From: Haematococcus lacustris
Taxonomy: Eukaryota; Chlorophyta; Chlorophyceae; Chlamydomonadales; Haematococcaceae
Length of the DNA stretch: 64,000 bases
Assembly (NCBI GenBank): GCA_030144725.1
Contig: JASKMD010000028.1
Location: 903,652-967,651 of the forward strand
Direction: 5' to 3'
Position 1 is the stretch's first letter. The number at the start of each line of letters is the position of its first letter. Position numbers and translations under genes: made by a program. This document shows positions 41,769-53,159 of the stretch, piece by piece. The notes under the pieces are model-generated. The model saw only the letters and a program-made list of their open reading frames with translations. It was not told where the DNA came from and ran no database searches.

Positions 41769-44700
41769 GGTGCTCGGCTAGATCCTTGCAGTGTCTGATG
41801 ACTGCATGGTAGTCTATGCATTTCTTTCCCATGGCCATGTTGAAAGCATGCACTAGGCAACACTCTTCGTACTGCCCTTCCATGTAGATTTGTGTGGGGT
41901 TTTGGACCGGTGTATGCGTGGGGTCGGTTGCTGTGGTGTTGTGATCGTGGTTGCTTGGTTGTTCCATATGGCTGATAATGTTGTTGATGCCTTTTTCTTC
42001 GCACCGGCGTATCTGTTCCCTTGAGCGGGTGTTGGGCGTGATGACAAAGAGTTGGTGCACATTCCGTTTGGTTGCGGTAGGGACATGCAGGAGGGTTGTG
42101 GCTGTCGTTTCCATGGAGTCCAGTAGGTACCAAGCGCCGTTAATGCACTTCATGGCCATGCTGTGGCCTGTTTTTTTGCACAAAAAAGTGTGTGTTCCGT
42201 ATTGGCCGGCAAGGTTCCCAAGGTTGTCATTGGTCCAGTCACTGGGTTGGGTGAGTAGGGCAACGCTCTGTACTGCAAGGCCGTAGTGGGTATGTAAGTA
42301 CATCTCTATGACTTCGTCGGAATAGCCGTCAGCGCCTCGTGCCATTAGCCATGCGCCGCGCTCAAAGTGATCCGCTATTCGGGGGAGCCTGCTCTCATAG
42401 AAGTTGTCTATGTCTTGCATGGTGACCCATTCATGCCCCGCGGCATTGTTCAGGGAGTAGACTTGACACGCGGAGCTGTCTGTATCTTGTTTAAAATGTT
42501 TAATAGCTGGGCCTGGGTTAGCTTCCACGTCCCCGGCGGCTAGTAGGAGCCAGGCCACGTAGACTGCCCGTGCGGCGGCTATGGGGTTAAAGGTGCATGT
42601 GGTCCAACTAGTTTCGCCTGTAGTTGTTTGATAACAACAGTAGACATGGAGGGTGCTGTTGTATTGGTAGGCTGTGTATGGGCGGCCGTCCTTAGCTCCA
42701 TGCGTGGAGAGGTGGAATTTGTTGGCGAGTTTGCTTATAGAGCTAGAGGCGGCTAGGGTGCCATCTAGGCCGGTCATAAGGTTGTACCCGATGGCTCGTG
42801 TTGTGCATCTGTAGGAGCCTAGTCGTTTGCGGTGTCGCCTAAGGCATTGTCTGGATTCTGCAGCTGTGGGTTTGTGGTGGTGCTGGATGTCTGTGTTAAG
42901 GATGGATATACCTACCGCGAGGAGAAGGAGGCGGTTCACTATCTGGTTCAGTTTGTTGATAGCTCTACCCGTGTGGCGTTGTTGATTGCTGACATCCAGC
43001 CTGTTAACATGGGTTACATTGCAAGTATGTGGCATAGTGCCCACTCGGGGCAAAGGGGCAGCGAGGGTGGCAAGCCATTCATGATATAGCTTCAAGTGTC
43101 CACCCCTACTATGGAGTGTCCCTTCTATCTGCTTGTGTGAGTCGATGGAGTGCCCAAGGCACTGCAGCCACTCCTTCCCATTCTTTCTCCAGTGGGCCCC
43201 TGCCGTGAGGCTCTCCGTCCTCCTGCACAAGGGGGCAGTGTGTTTCATCAAGGGTGAGGTAGCAGGTGGGGCAGGAGGTGGGGCATCAGGTGGGGTAGCA
43301 AGGGCGGCGTGTGGGGCCACAGTAGGGGCAGCGGGTGGGGCAGCAGCTGGATCAGCAGTTGGGTCAGCCGGTGGGGCTGCATGTGAGTCAGCAGCTGGGT
43401 CATCAGGTGGGTCAACAGGTGGGGCTGCAAGTGGGTCATCAGGTGGGGCTGCCGGTGGGTCTGCAGGTGGGGCTGCAAGTGGGTCATCAGGTGGGGCTGC
43501 CGGTGGGTCTGCAGGTGGGGCTGCAAGTGGGTCATCAGGTGGGGCTGCCGGTGGGTCAGCAGGTGGGGCTGCAAGTGGGTCAGCAGGTGGGTCGGCATGT
43601 GGGTCAGGAGGTGGGGCTGCAAGTGGGTCAGCAGGTGGGTCAGCAGGTAGGTCAGGAGGTGGGGCTGCAAGTGGGTCAGCAGGTGGGTTAGCAGGTGGGG
43701 CTGCAAGTGGGTCAGCAGGTGGGTCAGTAGGTGGGTCAGCAGCTGGGTCATCAAGTGGGTCAACAGGTGGGGCTGCAGGTGGGTCAGCAGCTGGGTCATC
43801 AGGTGGGTTGGCAGGTGGGGCTGCAAGTGGGTCAGCAGCTGGGTCAGCAGGTGGGTCAGCAGGTGGGGCTGCAAGTGGGTCGGCAGCTGGGTCTGTAGGT
43901 GGGGCAGTAGGTGGGGCTGCGGTGTGTGTCATCATGTGTGGCGCTTCAAGGTCACTGGTGTGTTGCTGCGTACCATCCAGTTGGTGAGAAGCGTGTGGGG
44001 TTTGGATTGGGAGTAGTGGGCTGTATGTGCTTACCGTCAGGCTAGTGGTGCTGGGCTGCAGAGTCTCCCGCTGCCTCGAAGTCTTGTTGCAGGTGCCTGC
44101 TGGATCCCGAGGAGAGCTTGCGCTTTGGGCGCGGCGGGGTCTGTATGTGACATGCAACAACATGGCGTTCAGTGTGTTGTGGCATGAGGTAGTGTTGGTG
44201 GAGTACATGATTTTGTTAGGGGGGTGCGAGGAGGGGATGGACAGTGTGCAAGGAGGGAGTAAGGGGTGTGTGGTGGGTTGTGGAGTGGTCGTCGGAGTGG
44301 GTGTAGTGTGTTGGTGTGGTGATGTAGTAGTGTGGTGGTGTGGACGGTTCTGTTGGGGGTGGGGATGGGGGATGGGGGTGGGGATGGGGGTTGGGGGTTG
44401 GGGGTGGGGATGAGGGTTGGGGATGGGGGTTGGGTTGGGGGTGGGGATGGGGGTGGATGAGGGATGGGGGTGGGGATGGGGGTATGGTAGGATCCCTTGT
44501 TCCCATCTGCCTCCCACCTTCTCATGGCCAGTGTCCTTGGGGCTCGTGCCCTCCTCCTGTGGGGCAGGGGCTGCTGCCCCCACATTAGCGCCTCCCGTGG
44601 GGCGGGACCCCTTGCTGGTGGCAGCAGAGGTGTTAGAAGGCTGCTTGCTCATGGTGTGGGCAGGGCGACTGTTCTGTTGTGCCGCCATATGGCGGCCACG

Positions 44701-47064
44701 GCCCAGCTGCAGCTGACGCTGGTGGGTAGTAGCTGGAGGGGGGGGGGCTTCAGCGATGATAGCGTGGATGGATTCCACCTGAACCCGCATGGTGGTGCGC
44801 AGCTCCTCCGCTGCGCTGCTGGCTGGGTCCGAGGCATACTCCACTGCTGCTGCCAGGAGTGGTGTGCAAGCTGCAAAGATCTGATCCAGGTGAGATGGTT
44901 TCGCCTCCACGTGGGAGTTGTAGGCAATCTTGCCCGCCCTGCTGTGCTCAGCTGCTGCCCCCTCCATGCTGCGCTGGATCGCCGCTGTGCTGTACTTGGA
45001 GTCCAGGTCCCCTAGCAGCACGTGGGCTGCTGCCAGGGTGATGCAGGCCGCGGTGGACGTCTGGTGCACAGCATCCTGCGAGTCAGGGCGGTGAAGCCTG
45101 CCCACCTGGTGCTCGCTTCTCCCGCTGAAGCTGCCCCCACTCATGTTGCCCGTAATGTCAAGGCCATTGGTGTCCCTCAGGATGGTATCCAGGCTGGCGG
45201 CCCTGGACGCTAGGGTGCAGATGACCGCTGCTGAGAGGGCGACACTAGTGGGCATGAGGCAGAGGAACACCCTGCTGCTGCGCCTGGCTTTCATCATGTA
45301 GTCAGTTCCACTGACCAGGGCGACTGTGCCTGTGGCGGTGTTCAACCCCAAGAAGTGTGCCACCCCCCTCTCTCCCTGCCCTTCCACCTCGGTCGCCGCT
45401 ATGGTCTGGGGCTTACCCACCCCACTGATGCGCTTAAGCACAAGGGGGGCATCAAACAGACTCTGAACTGCCTCCCCGATCTGCTGCACTGTCTTGGCCA
45501 GCCCGTCTTGCTTGTCCAAGCATACAGCAATGCAGTTGGTGCTGACACCTAGATCAATGCAGGTTGCCCTGGTGGCCAGCCCCCTTGCTTGGCTGCTGGC
45601 TGCTGGGGTCCAAGTCATGCAGACCGCCTCTGTGGCTTCCACCATGATGGGGCCAGCCTTCTCTACTGCGGTAGCAACAGCTGGCGAGGCAAACTGTACC
45701 CTGAGGTAGTTGCCGTCCTCAGCGGCAGCTGTCACAGTGCTGCAGAGCACGAAGGCAGGGTCAGCTATGTGCACCCTGTTGCTGTCAGGCATGCTCCTGC
45801 CCTTGACCACTGCATACTGCGCTGCCCTGACCAGACTGCTGGCTGCGGACCCCTTCGCCCCAAGCACGCTGACGGCCCTGCCAGTGGGCGAGGCCATGGT
45901 GGAGTTGGCGTCCATCTGCACTGACATGAGGATGCTGGCAGTGGTAGGAGGAGTGCATGCCACCAGGGGCCTGCTGATGAGTAGGGAGGAGGTCCCGCCC
46001 TGTTCCTGTTGCACACAGGGGATGGCGGACAAGGTGCCTCCAGCGGTGATCACCTCCCCTAGCAGGCCGAGCATGGCTGCAGTGTGGTTGCCGTCTTTGG
46101 GGTTGGCAGTGATGGTGATGGCCACCGCCTTGTGAGTGCCCATTGTGTACGGCTCTGAGACCTCCAGGTTGTAGAGCTTGAGCAACAGCTCCACCCTCAG
46201 CAGCTTGTTGATCTTGCCCAAGACACCTGCGCATGTGTTCTTTGTTATGTCGTGTTGTGGTGGCCATGGTGGGTGTTCCCTTATGTCTGTGACATATTCT
46301 GCTAGATGACAGTGACAATGGCAGCTAGTGGCGGCGTATGGTGTGGGATGGCAGCAGCAAACTAGGGAATCTTGCTGGTATACATAGGCGTTAAGTAGCA
46401 TCATTGCAGTTTGCATACCTGAGAGGTTGCCCTCTGTATAGTGGACGTCGCGGAGGGTTATCATGCTGAGGTTGCTCAGCTGTGCGCTTGCGGGCCCCAG
46501 CACACGTCCTTCTGGGTAGGCGTCAAACATGCTGGCCACCATCTGCGCGGCTGTTTCTTCGTTCACGTTGTTGCATCTGGGATCTGCGCTGCGTTGGCCT
46601 TTGGGGTGCGGGGCAACTGAGCGAGGCTTTCCTGCTGACGTGCGGTAGGCTGCCAGAGCTCGGGTAGCCGAGGGCGTCTTTGTGGGAAGCAGTGTCGTGG
46701 CCGCCATGTAGGCGGCGAGATCATCGTGCAGACTCTGGGGGGCAGAAAGCTTGAATCCAGCGAGTTGGCCTTCAGCCGCGGACCACGGTGCTTTTGACGT
46801 TTTTGTTTGATAGAGTTCGTGTGTGGCAAGGCTTTCTGCCTTCCTGCTAGCACGGCTTCCCACGCAGGGGCCTTCTAGGTGGACTGGCAGGTGGTCGGGG
46901 GCGGCTTCAGTAAGCCAACCCCCGAGGACACCCCAGCTCCACCCAGTGCAAAGCAAGACCAGGATAACGACAGTGGTCAGTACAGGGTTACGTCTACCTG
47001 TAGCTGGCTCAGTCATCGCAGCATCCTGGGTCTGCCGAAGCGGCTGGGTCGATTCTACGCTCAT
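41769..47064 (-). CDS. Dualen-like polyprotein, N-terminal part with 2A motif and cysteine protease domains
   Basis: The first in-frame ATG is 47064 (MSVESTQPLRQ); the open frame runs further up to 47523 through a minisatellite. In order: a hydrophobic segment near residue 30 (TTVVILVLLCTG), a long Ala/Ser/Thr-rich region without recognised motifs, an in-frame PHPHP repeat, an Ala-Asp-Pro repeat, a second hydrophobic stretch (IVNRLLLLAVGISIL), and a WW-like segment (CCYQTTTGETSW). Then comes the 2A motif GDVEANPGP at residues 1511-1519. After it lies a cysteine-protease-like domain with ACQVYSLNNA (Cys) and KTGHSMAMKCINGAWYLLDS (His). A second begins with EECCLVHAFNMAMGKK and is cut at EHL by element 3. 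The protease folds look OTU/Josephin-like, which is inference. 2A would release the upstream protein from the enzymatic part during translation. Confidence 0.78.
42508..42534 (-). other. 2A ribosome-skipping motif (GDVEANPGP)
   Basis: The minus strand encodes AWLLLAAGDVEANPGP; the last nine residues fit the 2A consensus D-V/I-E-x-N-P-G-P, preceded by the usual hydrophobic run. Skipping would occur between the final Gly and Pro, just before the first cysteine-protease-like domain. Confidence 0.85.
43250..43920 (-). repeat. In-frame Ala-Asp-Pro minisatellite of the Dualen-like ORF
   Basis: GGTGGGGCTGCAAGTGGGTC-type units, multiples of three in length, encode repeated ADPLAAPPADPP on the minus strand without breaking the frame. 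Confidence 0.92.
44335..44500 (-). repeat. In-frame Pro-His repeat of the Dualen-like ORF
   Basis: GGGTGGGGATGGGG units read as PHPHP/PTPIPNP on the minus strand. Confidence 0.9.
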
Positions 47065-47159
47065 TCTGCTCCTTTTCGTGCGAGGCTTCACGTGCTGCTG
47101 CCCGTTTCCGCCGCCGTCGCTACTAGGAAGCGTAGTTTTGAGTTTACAAATCGGTTCGC

Positions 47160-47350
47160 TCCCCTGCCAGCAGCTGCTAGGGCCAGGGGGGGAGGTGGCA
47201 GGGGGGCAGCCCACCTCCCCTACCAGCAGCTGCCAGGGCCTGGGGGGAGGTGGCAGGTGACCAGGCTGCCCCCTTGCCAGCAGCTGCCAGGGCCTAGGGG
47301 GAGGTGGCTGGGGGCAGCCCACCTCCCCTACCAGCAGCTGCCAGGGCCAC
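47160..47350. repeat. Minisatellite upstream of the Dualen-like start
   Basis: CCTACCAGCAGCTGCCAGGG and GGGGGAGGTGGCAGG units repeat about four times. It lies between the first ATG (47064) and the top of the open frame. Confidence 0.88.
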
Positions 47351-47523
47351 ACACCTTCAAGTACAAGCACCTTCAAGCACAACACCTTGAAGCACAAGTG
47401 TATATTGCTGCTTTGTATGGCTGCAGATGGTTTGTATTCCAGCTGGTCCAGCTCCTCTTGTGCTGGTGTAGGGTGTGGCTTGCATCTAAGTCCCTTAATG
47501 AACCTAAGTCCATGAAGCTTCAC

Positions 47524-47955
47524 GACGCCTGTAAAATAGAGTCGCGTTGTTTACAATGTCCTGGTCATCGCATTTGGGTTTTGGGCTCTCGCACCATCGC
47601 TGCAGATAGGTCAATGCGGTCAGCTCTGGATTCACCTCAGGCCATCGTCAAGCTGAGCCACTGCGTCGAAGACTTCTGCGGCCACTGCAATCCGCTTGCC
47701 TCAAGTGTTGCTGTTGCTCCTCATCCGAACTGCTGGGTCGCCGGTCTCCCCTTCGGCATTCATGTGCGGCTGCTAACCTCCGCTAACGCGGTAAAAAAAT
47801 GGTCCTCGGTCCAGGCTGGTCCGGGAGGCTCGACTCGTCTGGTCCGGGGCTGGTCCGGGAGTGACTGGCAAAATTGTCCGAATTGTCATGCTAACGCGTG
47901 GTTAGTTAATGCTCACCCTGCAGCTTTTGATGTGCCTGCAACTAGGGCGTGCCCG
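47524..47955. other. Unassigned sequence
   Basis: Possibly 5' UTR of the Dualen-like element (minus strand). CTGGTCCGGG repeats lie at about 47815-47865. No gene is seen. Confidence 0.4.
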
Positions 47956-47959
47956 GTCT

Positions 47960-48150
47960 TTGGACCCGCCTGATGATGGAGTCCCGGCAGGCATCGCATT
48001 TAGTGTCGGCCGGACATCTGCACACTGTGCCAGGCATATGGGCTCACTGGGATGTGCCCACCGTCTCAGGGATACCCCGTCTCGCCGCTGTGGTTTGGCT
48101 GCGGTCACATGGACAGCCCGCGGGCAAAGACAGCGATGGCATAGTTGATG
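47960..48150 (-). repeat. Diverged inverted copy of the segmental-duplication repeat
   Basis: The reverse complement of 18165-18330 matches here in ordered blocks: CGGCAGGCATCGC, GTGTCGGCCGGACAT, CCCGTCTCGCCGCTGTG and GCGGGCA/AAAGAC. Confidence 0.75.
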
Positions 48151-49079
48151 GTCAGAACGTCGGGCTTACATTCGCTACCTAGGTCACCCCGGCCATTGGT
48201 CCCGCCAATCCGTGTTAGGCCTGCGCATCGCACCACGCGCTAGTGAAGGGTAGCTGAGGCTATCGCGGTAAGTCACGCGCGCTGAAACTCGCGTTTTGGA
48301 CTGAAGCCTTGTCCCAGATCACCGCCCGCCACCAGGTCGAAAACTGAGATAGCGCAAACAAGCAGCGACCCACCTACAAGAGCAGGGTAGCGAGGCCCTC
48401 CGTGGCATCCGTAGCTAAGTTCGCACCAGGCAGCCTCGCAGTACTGCGGAGTAGGCCGTCGCAGTGCGCCATGCTACCGAAGCATGTCATTACACCACGA
48501 GACTCAGGGGCTATTCGCGACTTTTTTGGTATTCTATTTTCTTTCTCCCCCAACCGCTGCACTTTTTGGCCGCCCCGCCGACTGGCTGCACCGATGCGAG
48601 TGTTTACCATACACGATTCTCCTGTGTACCAGCTTCTGCCCGGGGAGTGTCTCAACGTTGCAAATACACGCTGTTAGAAGCCGTCACTCGCGCCGTCAAC
48701 CGCCCAACCGCGGAGAAATTTAAACTCTTCTCAGGCCCCTAGAAAACGACCCGAGTAAACTTGAACTTGCTCGGGGGTTGGGTCGTTGAGATACTCCCGA
48801 TGTCCGACCTCACCGAGCTGGCAGCACGGGGGTTCGCATCTGTAGGCATCCGGCAGACCCGGCGGCAAAGCAGCGTTAGCAGCGTTCCATGGAAACCAAA
48901 ATAAAGGAGTGTGCGCGTGTGCTAAACTACGGAGCTAAATTACGGTGTGCTAAACTACGGCGTGCTAAACTACGGTGTGCCATAACCGGTGTGCTAATCT
49001 ACGGTGTGCCATGAGGTACGGTCTGGCTGCATGGCTGGGCGTTCGCGTCTGTAGGCATGGCTGCATGGCATGGCATGGC
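48151..49079. other. Unassigned sequence with a 15-bp repeat
   Basis: No gene is supported. 48908-49010 carries about five imperfect GTGTGCTAAACTACG units. Confidence 0.55.
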
Positions 49080-49255
49080 GGATGTTTGAAACATGGGGTT
49101 GGTTATCTTCACGCAAGTACTCTCTACAAAGTGCACCGTTTTCGCTAGCGTTCATCACAACGGCAGCTGCGAAGTAAAGTGCGTCTATTGGCAAGCGGCG
49201 CGTTAACTCTTGCGCGTGAGACCATGCCGGGGCAAGCGATCGCGGACACACCTCA
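49080..49255 (+). repeat. Diverged direct copy of the segmental-duplication repeat
   Basis: Matches 18035-18180 in order: AACATGGGGTTGGT, TACTCTCT, GCACCGTTTTCG, TAGCGTT, ATCACA and GGCA. Confidence 0.72.
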
Positions 49256-51840
49256 GTTGCTCACTATCGAATGTTCTAGGGCTGAGTAGTGGCATCAATG
49301 ATAGAACTGCGCCTGTTATCGAGCCGCAAGTACAATCAAATTTCAACCCGCCAAGCTCCGCGAGCCTCCCATCGGTCCTAGAGTTTCAAGACCAGCCGCA
49401 GCCGCAGTCGCAGCCGCAGTCGCAGCCGCAGTCGCAGGCACAGCAGGCCACGGGTGGTTGCCCCCAACCGCAGAGAATCAGAGAAAAAGAGAATACAAAA
49501 AAAGTCGCGAATAGGGCCTTAGTCTTCAACAACGTTTAAGAACCGCCCTGATCTCACCTTCAGTGAAAATCTAACGGGATCTTGCATGCAAGGCTCAAAC
49601 ACTTGATAACATATTCAAAGAAGATGCATGCAAGGTGCCAAGCAAAACTGCAACAGTCTACATGTTCCCACATTCCTTGACAAATTTACCACTCACCTAC
49701 GCTGCACGTGCATGCAGCTTGACCATTGGAGGTAGAGCAGGGTGCTATGCTAAGATGCGCTTGTTTGTTGCCACCTGCCATTTACTTTTTTCACCTCTTA
49801 ACTACATCATGGTCGTGGTTGGTCAACATATGGCATGTGTCGTTTGTGAAGGTGCACAACATAGGAGCCACTGCTAGGAGCAACAGCCGGGTAAAGCCTA
49901 GAGTGGCAGCCAGGGGTCAGTCAGGATCATGTAGGCGCGGCAGCCTGGGATTGCAGCCAAAAGCAGAAGCAAGGAGGCAGGTGTGGCAGCCAGGAGGAAC
50001 ATGTTGTATGACATATAGGTGTGACAAATACTCAGTATGTCACTATACCCTTCACTGTAATGATACTACTGTAATCTGAGCCTTATAACCCAAACCATGC
50101 ATTGCACCATGCACACAACACGCTTCTATACCTCTGACACATGTGCATTGTGCACATGGTGTATGCTCAAGATTAGCATGAGTGGGTGCTTAGGGTCAGG
50201 TCCCACAAGGTCTGTTTGGCAAAGTGTACCGTGAGCCATTTGATGCCGCGCTTACACAGCCGTGATCAGCGAGCCTTCCCGATATGCCTACTGCATCAAA
50301 GGGCCTGCACGGCCTGGGCGCCCACCAGTGTCGACAAGTGTCCAGGTGGCAAGGTTACTGTAGATGGATGCGGCGTTCTTTTTCAAGCGGTGGCCAGTAG
50401 GTACGGTCTACAACAGCACTAGCGCGAGGGCCGGCGGTTATGTCGGGTAACCGGGTGGCTCGCATCTCGCATCGGGCTGCCGCAGCTCGCTCGCAACATA
50501 CCTAAGCGTTGCAATGGCCCTACTCCTCCACCACATCAAAGCATATACTACGAGCTGCAGGCAGCATGTCCGAAGTAACTGTTTTTTTCTGGTCTCTCCT
50601 TCGACGACATTATTGAGAGGGCTGATGAACGACGAGAGCTTCCTATGCTTTCTTATGCTTTCCTATGCTATCCTCTGCTGTCCTATGCTTTCCAATCCTT
50701 CCTATTCTTACTACGCTGAGTGCGGGGTGCCATCGCTATCAATGGCCGCCAGTCTGCATCATTTGCGCCGCTGATGGACGCTGGTGGTAGCTTGGAGGAA
50801 GCAGAACGACCTCTAGTACTTTCGCAGCCTGGTGAGCGCGAGATGATGGGGTAATTTAGACATGAGCATGGTAGGTATGTCTGGGTGTATCTATGGGTGC
50901 TAACCTAAAGGATACGCTACCAAAAGTTGCAGAAGTTCTCGGGGCACACCACTTGCATCTCTACAGGAGGTCAGCACGGCGTTTGATGCACTTCCCGCCT
51001 AGAAATCAGGTTTCAACTCACTGGAATTTCATTAGCCTCCCAACCCGCGCAGGGCAGATGTCTTACACTGCAATAGCTTCCCGTGGGAGCTATGAGTATA
51101 CGTCAGCGCTAGGGCGCAAAAACTAGACGGATGCGCAGCAGCAACAAGCAGCAAATCGATCTCAAAAACAGCACTGCAGATTTGCATGCCAGCACCCCAT
51201 CACGGCACCCCGACCGACCGACTAGTGACCGCTCTACCTCAATTGTCGTTGCGGCGTTGTTGTATGCACGTGCACTACCGTCAGGGTGCAAGGAGTCACT
51301 GGTGCAAGGATACCGCGGAGGGGGGCAATGTTGACTTTAGCCCGTCCCTCGCAGGCCAAGCTGCGGAGCTCCACGCCGTAGCGGGGCGTCGCGGTTTGAC
51401 CTCTTGGAGTGCAGTATACGCGACCAAAAGTGACGGTACATTTTTTCGAGCCATTTTACCTGACCTTGTGGGACCTGACTTAGGGCAGTATCTTGCTAAT
51501 GACACTCAGACTCAGCGTACCATGTCTAGCATGGGCCGCAAACCCGTAAACCTTGGACCATATCTTTGCATGTTCAACGCAGGCTATGACGCTGATGGCC
51601 AAGGAGCAACGGGCACACCAGGTGCCTCTTCTGTAAATGCAATGTGGCCTGGGACATCATGCGCTTGGTAAGATGCACTGCCATGGCACAAGCCACATGC
51701 AACAGACTTGGCTGCAGACTGCCTCCTTGCATCGTGATGGCTGCTGGTAGCATATTGCTACGTGAAGGAGAACCGCACCCTTCTGCTACCATGGAGCTCA
51801 ATGCATCAGCAGGAATGGCATTTTGCAGCTTGGGGCTTGA
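49256..51840. other. Unassigned 2.6-kb spacer
   Basis: Short frames only. 49395-49440 has CAGCCGCAGTCG tandem units, 50640-50700 a CTATGCTTTC repeat. A plus-strand frame at about 51340-51670 (LPDLVGPDLGQYLANDTQ) has no recognisable family. Confidence 0.5.
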
Positions 51841-53146
51841 TCACAGTGAATGTGTTTTACGAACCAGCTTGACCTGCAACAAACCATATGAGCAGCTCAA
51901 CATCAGGATGCAGGTCCCAAGAGCAGGTAGCCCACAGTGAGCTGGACCAGCACTGTCCATCAGCAGGTCAGGGCTCAGGCAGTGGTGTGCAGCAGCCCCA
52001 GCTGCCCTCAGCCCGCCTGCTCACCTGCATGACCTCCACTGGCTCTGGCACGCCCTTCAGGGGCACCAGGCCCTGGGACACAGCGGTCAGGCGCGGCAGC
52101 AGCTGCACCCCCTCACTGCCCAGCTCTGGTGTGCTGCCCAGCACTGCTCGGCTAGGCAGGCCATCAGATGCGAGCGTGCTGTTGTCTGCCCAGTGCGCCC
52201 ACACTGCCGCGCTGCACAGCACCTGACCACTGCCAGCTCTGCTGGCGATGCGGGCGGCGCGGTTCATCACACGGCCACGGAATGCCGTGACACCCGTCAC
52301 AGGCTGCAGTGAGGTGCGCACGGCACCCACATCCGCACCAACCTGGAGCACCACAAACACGTTGCAGTGTAACGCAACGTGTGGCAGATCCCTATACCAT
52401 GAAGCCATCGGGGTGAGGCTGGATGATGCCCACAAGGGGTGATGTGGTGTGTCGGTCAATTAACCAGCCGTGATCTAATCTAATTGTTCCAGGCCATCTG
52501 ACGCAAGCATTCACTCATCCAGCCATCACGTACTGGGCTGCCCTGCAGTTCTGTATATATTTCCACAGCCTGCAGTGCCATCTGGATAGCAAGCTGAGGC
52601 AAGAAATGAGGGCATGCTCAATTATCACCATCACTCACGTTTCTAAAAAATGAGACAGTTTCGAGTACTACAGGGATGCCGGTTAGCGCCTCAAACTCCA
52701 CTGCTCGTCGTTGCCATACAGGGTAGCTACCAATCAAGGGTACGAGGACTCGGATAGGCTGCATGCAACAGCACAGCAAGGCTGCCCGCATGCTCATGAG
52801 CTCTTGCAAGCTAGTGACTTACTCGAATAGTAGTCACATTGGCATTAAAGCATAGTTTGCCTAAGGTGGCAAGCTCCGAGGTAGTGCTACGGATGATGTC
52901 CTCGCGAGAAACATTTGTTGCAATGTCAAGGACCTTGTTGACTATCTGTGAGGCTGACAGTGCTATACACTGCTGTAACTGCACACTATCACTGGCAGTC
53001 TCTCCAACGGCTTCGTCGACGACCGGAGTCAAACACTCGCCAGAAATGCTAAGTAAGAGAATCACAGCGAGGACGAGCATACTGTATTGAGACCGGCTGA
53101 TGATCCTTAGCTGAGACTCCGAGACAGCATGTACCATCTTACGCAT
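51841..53146 (-). CDS. Truncated receptor-type class III nucleotide cyclase-like protein, five exons, 284 aa
   Basis: Exons on the minus strand: 53146-52823, 52758-52639, 52593-52534, 52342-52025 and 51873-51841, all GT-AG, all phase 0, with an exact multiple of three and a TGA end. The N-terminus has a membrane anchor or signal (MLVLAVILLLSIS). Exon 2 begins like an extracellular solute-binding domain (RVLVPLIGSYPVWQRRAVEF). Exon 4 is the C-terminal half of an adenylate/guanylate cyclase domain, with RGRVMNRAARIASRAGSGQV and LVPLKGVPEPVEVMQ. The Asn and Arg of the NxxAR motif are present, but the first half with the metal-binding Asp residues is missing, as is most of the solute-binding domain. 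It resembles a large algal membrane cyclase that lost internal exons. It is probably not catalytic; it could be a decoy, a captured fragment or a pseudogene that still splices. Confidence 0.6.
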
Positions 53147-53159
53147 GTCCAACTTGAAT

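Larger units (their letters stand above)
23790..47523 (-). mobile_element. Dualen-like giant non-LTR retrotransposon, split by two CACTA-like insertions
   Basis: Minus-strand coding pieces 41767-47064, 33768-37533 and 24039-28288 join in one frame when the two insertions and one copy of each 2-bp duplication are removed. The total is 13,314 nt including the stop, about 4,437 aa. Having both an APE-type and a restriction-like endonuclease with RNase H and a cysteine protease is the defining combination of Dualen (RandI) elements. Outer limits are approximate; no poly-A tail or flanking duplication was recognised. Confidence 0.82.
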
